From the NCBI GenBank assembly GCA_036558745.1, contig DATBEZ010000033.1, forward strand, positions 98,123 to 162,122: a stretch of DNA of 64,000 nucleotides. The letters run 5' to 3'. Positions 1-6,815 of this stretch are shown here, in pieces. The notes beneath the pieces are model-generated. The model saw nothing but the letters and a program-made list of their open reading frames with translations, made no database searches and was not told the origin of the DNA. The stretch's first letter is position 1, and each line of letters opens with the position of its first letter. A program made the translations under genes and the position numbers. This DNA comes from JAMXLJ01 sp036558745. GTDB taxonomy: Bacteria; Actinomycetota; Acidimicrobiia; IMCC26256; JAMXLJ01.

Positions 1-1
1 C

Positions 2-931
2 GTGGTCGTGAACACGACCGCGGTCGAGCTCGGTCTCGGCACCGGCGGGTGGCACGTCGTGCACTGGAACCTCGAGCGCGAGCGGTGGAGCGAGCGCGGG
101 CCGGGACACATCATCAAAAGCCGTTACACCAGCCTCCAGGCCGACGTGGGCAGTGCCGAGGAGCACGCAGCCGAGCTGGTCGAGGTAGACGACATCGCCG
201 GGATGCCGGTCGTCGCGGCGCCGTTGCACAGCCAGGTGCCGGCGGTGGCGGCGGGGTTCAAGGCTGCGGCACCGGACGCGCGCCTCGCCTACGTCATGAG
301 CGACGGGGCCGCGCTGCCGCTCGCGCTGTCCGATCTCGTCACCGCGATACGCGACCGGGGACTGGTCGACGCAACCGTGACCTACGGCCACGCGTTCGGC
401 GGCGACTACGAGGCCGTGTCGCCGCACTCCGCGCTCGCGGTGGCGCGCCACCTCGCAGAGGTCGACGCGGCGGTGGTCGCGATGGGACCCGGGATCGTCG
501 GCACGGGCACCCGGCTCGGCTTCTCCGGCATCGAGGTCGGCCCGGTCCTCGACGCCGCGTCGGCACTCGGCGGACGGCCGATCGCGTGCCTCCGCGCGTC
601 GTTCGCAGATCCGCGGCCGCGTCACCGCGGGGTGTCGCACCACACGCTCACGACGCTGCGTCTCGCGTGTCGCGATCGCGCCACCGTCGTCGTGCCCGCG
701 ATCGGAGGCCACGCGGAAGCGCGCCTGCGCGAGGACCTCACTGCGGCGGGCATTCCGGACCGTCACGACGTGGTCGGCGTCGACGTGCCGGATGTGCTCG
801 ACGCGTTGGGGCCAGGGGGGCTCGACGTGGTGTCGATGGGACGGCCCGTTGCCGACGATCCGGTGCTGTTCCAGTGCGCGGCCGCGGCGGGCGCGCTCGC
901 GGCGCGATGGGTGCGTTCCGCGCCGGGGTGA
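2..931 (+). CDS. DUF3866 family protein (5' end outside window)
   Basis: This is the C-terminal 309 residues of a DUF3866 protein, a conserved actinobacterial family of unknown biochemical function. The segment NTTAVELGLGTGG followed by GPGHIIKSRYTSLQ is the family's hallmark. In relatives about 50 residues, including a GDxVVL strand, precede the first codon visible here, so the true start lies upstream of the window and the GTG at position 2 is probably internal. No membrane segment or known catalytic motif is visible. It ends 1 bp before pafB and is very likely co-transcribed with pafB and pafC. The family assignment is solid; the function is unknown. Confidence 0.85.
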   Translation: MVVNTTAVELGLGTGGWHVVHWNLERERWSERGPGHIIKSRYTSLQADVGSAEEHAAELVEVDDIAGMPVVAAPLHSQVPAVAAGFKAAAPDARLAYVMSDGAALPLALSDLVTAIRDRGLVDATVTYGHAFGGDYEAVSPHSALAVARHLAEVDAAVVAMGPGIVGTGTRLGFSGIEVGPVLDAASALGGRPIACLRASFADPRPRHRGVSHHTLTTLRLACRDRATVVVPAIGGHAEARLREDLTAAGIPDRHDVVGVDVPDVLDALGPGGLDVVSMGRPVADDPVLFQCAAAAGALAARWVRSAPG

Positions 932-932
932 G

Positions 933-1871
933 ATGGCCGATCGCCTCGAACGTCTGCTGAACCTGACCGCGACGCTGCTCGACACGCGCCGTCCCCTCAC
1001 GCTCGACGAGGTGGCCGAGCGGGTGTCGCCGCCGTACCCGGAGGAGCAGGCGTCGCGTCGTCGCCAGTTCGAGCGCGACAAGGAGACGTTGCGCGGCCTC
1101 GGGATCGACATCAGTGTCGAGCTCCTCGACCAGCTGGGCGGGGGCGAGGTCGGCTACCGGATCCACCCGGACCGGTACTACCTCCCCGAGCTCGGACTCA
1201 CGGACGACGAGCGCGAGGCCCTCCACGTGGCGGTCACGGCGGTCCGTCTCGAAGGCGACGACGCGCGCGAGGGACTGCTCAAGCTCGGTGGGATCGCGGG
1301 GGAGCGCGCTCCGGCGCTCGCCGACCTGCCGACCAGCCCGGTCCTCGGGGAGCTGTTCGACGCGAGCGCGCGCCGGGCCTTGGTGCGCTTCACGTATCGG
1401 GGTGAGCGGCGGGAGCTGGAGCCCTACGGTGTCGCGCTGCGGCTCGGCCACTGGTACGTGGTCGGTCACGATCGCGACCGCGACGCGTCGCGCGCCTTCC
1501 GGGTCGACCGTATCGAGAGCGAGGTCGAGGTCGGCGCGAGTGGCGCGTTCGACGTCCCCGACGACTTCGATCCGGCGCGCTTCGTACGCGACGACCCGAT
1601 GTCGTACGGCGACGACCGACCGGTGCGCGCCCGCGTGCTGGTCGCGGCGACGCGCGCCGGTTGGGTCACCGAGCAGCTCGGTGACGATGCCGTCGAGGAC
1701 CGCCACGACGACGGCTCCGTCGTCGTGGCGCTCGAGGTCGTGAACCGCGAGGCGTTTCGCAACTGGCTCCTCGACCTGCTCGACCATGCAGAGGTGCTCG
1801 GCCCACCCGACGTGCGGGCCGAGGTCGTCGCGTGGCTCGAAGCCCTCGCCACGACGGGTTCGACGCCGTGA
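933..1871 (+). CDS. pafB: WYL-domain transcriptional regulator PafB
   Basis: This 312-residue protein has an N-terminal winged helix-turn-helix (about residues 1-70), then a WYL domain (RALVRFTYRGERRELEPYGV, about 150-170) and a WCX C-terminal extension. PafB and PafC together activate the LexA-independent DNA-damage response in mycobacteria, where the WYL domains are thought to sense single-stranded DNA. The ATG at 933 follows the DUF3866 stop by one base, and the stop overlaps the pafC start by 4 bp (GTGA), so the pair is translationally coupled. The proteasome genes usually next to it (pafA, prcAB) are not in this window. Confidence 0.9.
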   Translation: MADRLERLLNLTATLLDTRRPLTLDEVAERVSPPYPEEQASRRRQFERDKETLRGLGIDISVELLDQLGGGEVGYRIHPDRYYLPELGLTDDEREALHVAVTAVRLEGDDAREGLLKLGGIAGERAPALADLPTSPVLGELFDASARRALVRFTYRGERRELEPYGVALRLGHWYVVGHDRDRDASRAFRVDRIESEVEVGASGAFDVPDDFDPARFVRDDPMSYGDDRPVRARVLVAATRAGWVTEQLGDDAVEDRHDDGSVVVALEVVNREAFRNWLLDLLDHAEVLGPPDVRAEVVAWLEALATTGSTP

Positions 1872-2830
1872 GCCCCCGGCCGCTGGCGGCCGAGCGTCTG
1901 CGTCGGGTGCTCGCCCTGGTTCCCTGGATCCTCAGCCATCCGGACGAGCAGCTCGACGACCTCGCGGCCCGCTTCAACATGAGCCGCCGGGACCTGGAGC
2001 GCGAGCTGTCGCTGCTCCAGTTCTGTGGGCTGCCGCCGTACACCGCGGACCGGCTCATCGACGTCGATCTGCGCGGTGACCGCGTCTCGATCCGTCTCGC
2101 CGAGTACTTCGAGCGCCCGTTGCGTCTCACCCCGGCCGAAGGCTTCGCGCTCCTCGCCGCGGGTCGCGGGCTGCTCGCGATGCCGGGCTCGGATCCGACC
2201 GGCCCGCTGGCGCGTGCGCTCGAAAAGCTGGCGGCCGCGCTCGGTTCCACACGCGGCCTCGCGGTCGACGTGGGAGGCGCGCCGTTCCTCGACGTGCTGC
2301 GCGACGCGGCGCAGGAGGGCGAGCAGGTCGAGCTCGACTACTACTCGTACGCGCGCGACGAGATGACGACGCGCCGCGTCGACCCCATGCGCGTCTTCCA
2401 CGCGTTCGGAGCCTGGTACGTCGGCGGTTACTGCCACCGGGCCGAGGGGGAGCGGCTGTTCCGGGTGGACCGGGTCCGCGCCGTCCGGCCGACCGGCGTC
2501 CGTTTCGAGCCGCCCTCGTCGCCCCTGAGCCCGGACGACCTCGTCTACCACCCGCGCTCCGACGACCTGCGGATCACGCTCCGACTCGACGCGAGCGCGC
2601 GCTGGGTCGCGGAGGCCTACCCGACCGAAGACGTGGTCGAGGAGAAGGGGGGCGGTCAGCGGGTCACGCTGGCGATCAGCGAGCAGGCCTGGCTGGACCG
2701 CCTGCTCCTCCGGGTGGGCCCGGCGGCGACGGTGCTCGATCCGCCGGCCGAGCGCGACGCGGCCCGTCGTGCCGCGGCCCGGGTGTTGGCGCGCTACCGG
2801 CCCGGCGCCGGTGACGGGGCCCCCGGCTGA
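1868..2830 (+). CDS. pafC: WYL-domain transcriptional regulator PafC
   Basis: This 320-residue WYL-family regulator is the partner of PafB. An N-terminal winged helix lies at about residues 10-70 (LDDLAARFNMSRRDLERELS). A WYL domain follows (VELDYYSYARDEMTTRRVDP, about 155-175), then a WCX domain. The GTG at 1868 is chosen because it overlaps the pafB stop in the usual GTGA arrangement; an upstream in-frame ATG would lie deep inside pafB. In Mycobacterium the order pafB-pafC-tatA-tatC-helY is contiguous. Here lepB and four other genes sit between pafC and tatA. Confidence 0.9.
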   Translation: MSPRPLAAERLRRVLALVPWILSHPDEQLDDLAARFNMSRRDLERELSLLQFCGLPPYTADRLIDVDLRGDRVSIRLAEYFERPLRLTPAEGFALLAAGRGLLAMPGSDPTGPLARALEKLAAALGSTRGLAVDVGGAPFLDVLRDAAQEGEQVELDYYSYARDEMTTRRVDPMRVFHAFGAWYVGGYCHRAEGERLFRVDRVRAVRPTGVRFEPPSSPLSPDDLVYHPRSDDLRITLRLDASARWVAEAYPTEDVVEEKGGGQRVTLAISEQAWLDRLLLRVGPAATVLDPPAERDAARRAAARVLARYRPGAGDGAPG

Positions 2831-2909
2831 GAGTTTCCGGCGGCTGTGCGTGCGCGGGACCGGCGACATGCGAGGATGGGCCTCCGATGCCTGCAGCGGT
2901 CCTGTCTTC

Positions 2910-3644
2910 ATGAGCGCGCGCTTCCCGGATCCGGCCCCGCGTGGCGCGGGGACCGGCGAACAGGCGGGCCGGGAGCCGGAGGCGTCGGATCCCTGGGCCG
3001 CGGCCGACGCGACGCGCGAATACAGCGCGCCCGGCGCGCCCCCGGTGCCGCCGGGCCCCGACGACGACGTCGTCCCCGGCGCCGACGGCGGCGGTCGCCG
3101 CGGCCGGCAGCGCACGAAGGGGCGCCAGCGCCAGATCATCGAGTGGGTCGTCCTGATCCTGTGCGCGCTCGGGATCGCGTTCCTGATCAAGACGTTCCTC
3201 TTCCAGGCGTTCTACATCCCGTCCGAGTCGATGGTGCCGACGTTGAAGGTCGGCGACCGCGTGCTCGTCAACAAGCTGAGCTACCACCTGCATCCCGTGC
3301 ACCGCGGCGACATCGTCGTCTTCACGGCGCCGCCGGGAACGGAGACCGCGCAGATCAAGGACCTCGTCAAGCGTGTGATCGGCCTGCCTGGCGACACGAT
3401 CGAGGGACGCGCCGACGGGCACGTGTACATCAACGGGGTGCTGCTCAAGGAGCCGTACCTGCCGAAAGATGTGCGGTCCAAACAGTTCGGGCCCTACCGC
3501 GTCCCTGCGCACTCGTACTACGTGCTCGGTGACAACCGGCAGTTCTCGAAGGACTCGACCGTCTTCGGTCCGATACCAAGATCGAAGATCGTCGGCAGAG
3601 TCTTCGTGCGAATATGGCCCTTGAGTCGCCTCGGCTTCTTGTAG
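2910..3644 (+). CDS. lepB: Signal peptidase I
   Basis: This 244-residue type I signal peptidase cleaves signal peptides from Sec and Tat substrates on the outer face of the cytoplasmic membrane. A disordered Pro/Gly/Asp-rich cytoplasmic tail (1-70) precedes one membrane anchor (about 77-97). The catalytic Ser is in SESMVPT (S107) and the general base Lys is in DLVKRVIGLPGD (K154). The GDNR box lies at 207-210, followed by a slightly altered FSKDS. The start is set at ATG 2910, which gives the usual long actinobacterial tail; ATG 2868 is possible. Its position just ahead of the tat genes fits a protein-export neighbourhood. Confidence 0.93.
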   Translation: MSARFPDPAPRGAGTGEQAGREPEASDPWAAADATREYSAPGAPPVPPGPDDDVVPGADGGGRRGRQRTKGRQRQIIEWVVLILCALGIAFLIKTFLFQAFYIPSESMVPTLKVGDRVLVNKLSYHLHPVHRGDIVVFTAPPGTETAQIKDLVKRVIGLPGDTIEGRADGHVYINGVLLKEPYLPKDVRSKQFGPYRVPAHSYYVLGDNRQFSKDSTVFGPIPRSKIVGRVFVRIWPLSRLGFL

Positions 3645-3688
3645 CTACTCGTCGGGCTCGCCCCGCGCGCGGTGACGCCTCGTGACAA

Positions 3689-4381
3689 CTAACCCCACTC
3701 GCCGACGGCGGCCATCATGCGGTCGACGCGGTCGCAGTAGATGCCGTCCATCCCCATGCCGAGGACGGCGCGCAGATAGCGCGTCTCCTGCACGTCCCAC
3801 GCGAACGCGCGCACGTCGAAGCGGTGGAAGAGCGCGACGAGACCCTTGGTCCAGTCGGTGTGGTGCATGTTCATCGCGTCGACGCCCAGCGCGCGCAGGT
3901 CGGCCGCGTGCCGTTCGATCGGCACGCCGATCTTCTGCTTGCGCGTCGAGTGCACGAGCCGGACGTCCGGATGGTCGGGCCGCAGCGCTTCGAGGAGCGG
4001 GACGTGCGGCGTGCACATCCACAGCCGCTTCAGCACGTCGGAGCCGTACGCGGCCGCGACCTCGATGACCGGAACCGCGGCGCGTTGCTCCTTGATGTCG
4101 AGCGAGAGATCGAAGTCCGTTCCCAACGTCTCGTAGAGCTCACGGAGACGGGGAACGCCGTGTCGCGCCAGCTCGTCGGAGCTCGTACGGGCGACGTGGA
4201 TCCGGTGCAGCCCGGAGCGGAAGACGTCGTCGTGGACGAGCACGACCTCGCCGTCGGCGGCGAGCCACGCGTCCGACTCGAGACCGGTCGCGCCCTGCTT
4301 CAGGGCTCGTTCGAACGCGGGGATGGTGTTCTCGCGCTCCTCCAGACGCGCGCCTCGATGGGCGAACGCGATGGGTGCCAT
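3689..4381 (-). CDS. Glycerophosphodiester phosphodiesterase
   Basis: This 230-residue protein of the GDPD family hydrolyses glycerophosphodiesters to glycerol-3-phosphate and an alcohol. The metal and phosphate site is visible: AHRGARLEERENT near the N-terminus, then ESDAWLAADGEVVLVHDD, with the catalytic His and Glu/Asp residues in place. A C-terminal strand (AFAWDV) and GMDGIYCD complete the TIM barrel. There is no signal peptide, so it is probably cytoplasmic. The ATG at 4381 puts the HRGA motif at residues 8-11, as usual. It is convergent with lepB; the 44 bp between them hold no clear terminator. Confidence 0.9.
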   Translation of the reverse strand: MAPIAFAHRGARLEERENTIPAFERALKQGATGLESDAWLAADGEVVLVHDDVFRSGLHRIHVARTSSDELARHGVPRLRELYETLGTDFDLSLDIKEQRAAVPVIEVAAAYGSDVLKRLWMCTPHVPLLEALRPDHPDVRLVHSTRKQKIGVPIERHAADLRALGVDAMNMHHTDWTKGLVALFHRFDVRAFAWDVQETRYLRAVLGMGMDGIYCDRVDRMMAAVGEWG

Positions 4382-4528
4382 GCGACCGATCGTCGCGCGG
4401 GTCACAGCGCCGTGCCCAGCCCCGTCGCACCGGGCTCTCACCACGCAGCGTGAGCCCCCTGCGAATGCTTAAGACACCCGGAACCCCTGCCGATCTGGTG
4501 TGTGCGGACAGGAGTAAGGGGACTTCCG

Positions 4529-4870
4529 GTGACCACGATTCGAGCCAACTGCCCGAGCTGCGGAGACGTGCAGCTCCGTGCTTCAGACCTGACGGTGCGA
4601 GTGTGCTCCGACGACGAGAGCGGTTCCTACTGCTTCCGTTGCCCGGCGTGCGAGCGTGCGGTCGCGAAGGACGCGAGCCGTCGGATCGTCGACCTCCTCG
4701 TCTCCTCGGGCGTGCGGCTCCAGGTGTGGCGTCGTCCCGCCGAGCTCCTCGAGAACCACGACGGGCCGGGCATCACGCCCGACGACCTTCTCGACTTCCA
4801 CCTCCTGCTGCGCCAGGACGACTGGTTCGACCAGCTGACCGAGGTCGTGCGCAAGTCGCTGCCCCGCTAG
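4529..4870 (+). CDS. Conserved zinc-ribbon protein of unknown function
   Basis: This 113-residue protein has two Cys pairs, CPSCGD near residue 8 and CFRCPAC near residue 33, which form a probable zinc ribbon. The rest is conserved in actinobacteria (IVDLLVSSGVRLQVW). The C-terminal part is acidic and helical (DDLLDFHLLLRQDDWFDQL). No enzymatic motif is visible. The GTG at 4529 is preferred because the purine-rich AAGGGGA lies 7 nt upstream; an in-frame GTG at 4502 has no such site. It stands alone on the plus strand, divergent from the glycerophosphodiesterase. The zinc-ribbon family resemblance is strong; the role is unknown. Confidence 0.8.
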   Translation: MTTIRANCPSCGDVQLRASDLTVRVCSDDESGSYCFRCPACERAVAKDASRRIVDLLVSSGVRLQVWRRPAELLENHDGPGITPDDLLDFHLLLRQDDWFDQLTEVVRKSLPR

Positions 4871-5018
4871 TCGCCCCGGCCCGGCGTGAGGCCGGACCGG
4901 TGCCGGCCGTCCCCTCGACGACCGACCCCGCGACCGCCACGGGCCGGCGCCCGACATCCCCGCTCCTCCGTAGCCGCGCACACGCTCGACGGTCGCGCCC
5001 GTCGGGAGCCCTGCGGCG

Positions 5019-5024
5019 TAGGGT
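5019..5024 (+). promoter_or_regulatory. -10 element (TAGGGT), leaderless start
   Basis: TAGGGT lies 6 nt before the GTG at 5031, so transcription would begin at or next to the start codon. No ribosome-binding site is visible between them. A convincing -35 box is not seen. Confidence 0.45.
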
Positions 5025-5030
5025 CGCGAC

Positions 5031-5246
5031 GTGCCGACGCTCTGGCTGCTCCCGCTCGCGGTCGTCGCGCTCGGGGCGGTCGTGATCCTCTTCGGCGCCC
5101 GTCGGAGTGCCCGCGAGCTGACCGCCACCACGCGCACGGTCGCCCGGACACGGGCCGGCGTGGTGCCCGCGGTGGCCGCGCTGCGTCGTGAGCTCTCCCG
5201 CGCGGCCCGGCGCGCGCGAACCGGGCCCCACAGCGACCGGCGGTAG
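5031..5246 (+). CDS. Small single-pass membrane protein upstream of tatA
   Basis: This 71-residue predicted protein has an N-terminal membrane segment (LWLLPLAVVALGAVVILF, residues 4-21) followed by a basic, helical tail rich in Arg. No family is recognised. The layout resembles the small single-pass proteins often found next to tat genes, but it lacks a TatA-type FGP hinge motif. A leaderless-type -10 element sits just upstream, and tatA begins 58 bp downstream. It may be coding; size and composition alone do not prove it. Confidence 0.55.
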   Translation: MPTLWLLPLAVVALGAVVILFGARRSARELTATTRTVARTRAGVVPAVAALRRELSRAARRARTGPHSDRR

Positions 5247-5304
5247 CATCGACGGCGCGCCGAGCCTCGGCGCCACCAGCCCGGAAGCCGGAGGGAAGGA
5301 GCCG

Positions 5305-5766
5305 TTGGGGAACCTCGGCGTTCCGGAGATCCTCGTGATCGTGGTGGTCGCGCTCCTCGTGTTCGGACCCAACAAGGTGCCGGAGGTCGCACGCCAGGTC
5401 GGTCGGGGGATGCGTGAGCTGCGCAAGCTCCAGGACTCGCTGCGCGGCGACTTCAGCGACCTCCTCGACCTCGGCGACGACGACCACGACGAGCCGACCG
5501 CGCCGTTCCACCCGACCGCGACCGGGCCGTCGCCCCAGCTGCCGCCGGCCCGCCCGCTCCTCCAACCGTCGCGTCCCCTGCCCGGCCCGTCGCCGGCGGC
5601 GGCGCCGTCACGGTTCCGCACCCCGGGGGGTACCCGGGTCGAGTCGGTGGCGCACGAGCGGCCCGCGCCGCCCGCTCCGCCCGCGGTGACCTCGACGATG
5701 CCCCCGGCGCGCCCGGCGAGCGCGCCCTCACGGTTCCGCCCGCCGCCGCGGCCGGACGCCTCCTGA
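5305..5766 (+). CDS. tatA: Sec-independent translocase subunit TatA/TatB
   Basis: This 153-residue Tat subunit has a short N-terminus, one transmembrane helix (EILVIVVVALLVFGP), the FGP hinge and an amphipathic helix (VPEVARQVGRGMRELRKLQ). These are the defining TatA/TatB features. The remaining 90 residues are a long Pro-rich disordered tail, more like TatB in length. The family forms the pore or receptor for folded proteins carrying twin-arginine signals. The start is the rare TTG at 5305: the purine-rich GGAGGGAAGGA lies only 4 nt upstream, and it places Met four residues before the helix. tatC follows after 9 bp. TatA versus TatB cannot be decided from sequence alone. Confidence 0.87.
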   Translation: MGNLGVPEILVIVVVALLVFGPNKVPEVARQVGRGMRELRKLQDSLRGDFSDLLDLGDDDHDEPTAPFHPTATGPSPQLPPARPLLQPSRPLPGPSPAAAPSRFRTPGGTRVESVAHERPAPPAPPAVTSTMPPARPASAPSRFRPPPRPDAS

Positions 5767-5775
5767 CCCGACCCC

Positions 5776-6531
5776 GTGCGCAACCCGCTGCGGTTCCTCC
5801 GCCGTCCACCGCGCAACCCGGACGCGCACATGACGGTGGTCGAGCATCTCGCCGAGCTGCGTCGACGGATCTTCATCTCGCTGATCGCGGTGGTCGCTGC
5901 CGCGATCGTCTGCTTCATCTTCTCGAACTCGATCATCAGCTTCTTCGTCGGGTACTACAAGAGCGCCACCCACGGGAAGCAGGACCAGCTGATCTTCACC
6001 GGACCCCTGGACGGGTTCCTGGTGCGGCTCAAGGTCGCGACCTACGGCGGGGTCATCCTCGCGGTGCCGGTGTGGCTCTGGCAGCTGTGGCGCTTCGTCA
6101 CCCCGGGCCTGCACGCCCACGAGAAGCGCTACGCCGTCCCCTTCATCGTCTCGTCGGTGATCCTCTTCGCCCTCGGCGGCTGGGTCGCGCTGCTCACCCT
6201 CACCAAGGCCCTCGAATTCCTCATCAGCGTGGGCGGGTCGTCGCTGCACCCGCTGCTCGCCGCCGACAAGTACCTCTCGCTCGTCGGGCTGATGATCCTG
6301 GCCTTCGGGATCTCCTTCGAGTTCCCGGTCGTGTTGATGTTCCTGCTCATCGCCCACGTGCTGACCACGGCCCAGCTGCGCCGCTGGCGGCGCATCGCGA
6401 TCGTCGTCATCGTGATCTTCGCGGCGGTGATCACCCCCAGCCAGGACCCGTACTCTCTGTTCTTCATGGCCGTCCCGATGTACGTCTTCTACGAGGCGTG
6501 CATCCTGATCGGAAGGATCCTCAAACGATGA
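5776..6531 (+). CDS. tatC: Sec-independent translocase subunit TatC
   Basis: This 251-residue multi-spanning membrane protein is the receptor for twin-arginine signal peptides. The N-terminal MTVVEHLAELRRRIFIS is the characteristic TatC cytoplasmic segment, and the conserved FTGPLDGFLVRLK and ITPSQDP motifs are present. About six membrane helices can be drawn. The GTG at 5776 follows tatA closely. The last codons overlap the next gene by ATGA, so the tat genes, a small anchored protein and helY are probably one transcript, as in mycobacteria. Confidence 0.95.
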   Translation: MRNPLRFLRRPPRNPDAHMTVVEHLAELRRRIFISLIAVVAAAIVCFIFSNSIISFFVGYYKSATHGKQDQLIFTGPLDGFLVRLKVATYGGVILAVPVWLWQLWRFVTPGLHAHEKRYAVPFIVSSVILFALGGWVALLTLTKALEFLISVGGSSLHPLLAADKYLSLVGLMILAFGISFEFPVVLMFLLIAHVLTTAQLRRWRRIAIVVIVIFAAVITPSQDPYSLFFMAVPMYVFYEACILIGRILKR

Positions 6532-6815
6532 GCAAGCGCGCCCGTCCCCGGCGCGGGGGGTGGCGACCGCCGCGGCCCCGAGGCGAGCTCTTCAAGGCGG
6601 GTGCGGCGGCCGTCGTGATCCTCGGCGGCACCACGGGGATCATCTACCTGTGGCCGACGGGCTCCTCGGGAGGCAACACCCCGACGACCGTGGCCACGTC
6701 CACCCCGACCACGGCGACGACGAACGGGGGATCGAGCCCGACGTCGGGAGCCCAGCCGCCGCCGACGACCACCAAGGCGGCCACGACCACGACGAAGGCG
6801 GGCGCCGCGCCGTGA
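6528..6815 (+). CDS. Small membrane-anchored Thr-rich protein
   Basis: This 95-residue protein has a basic N-terminus, one membrane segment (AGAAAVVILGGTTGIIYLW, about residues 24-42) and an extracytoplasmic tail built almost only of Thr, Ser, Ala, Pro and Gly. It has no recognised domain. It overlaps tatC upstream (ATGA) and helY downstream (GTGA) by 4 bp each, so it is translated from the same message, and the tight coupling argues that it is real. The tail looks like a disordered surface linker. No function can be assigned. Confidence 0.7.
   Translation: MSKRARPRRGGWRPPRPRGELFKAGAAAVVILGGTTGIIYLWPTGSSGGNTPTTVATSTPTTATTNGGSSPTSGAQPPPTTTKAATTTTKAGAAP

Noticed and set aside
4583..5936. Long minus-strand frames over tatA and the zinc-ribbon gene
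   Set aside because: Pro/Arg/Gly-rich shadow text without motifs; the plus strand holds convincing Tat genes.
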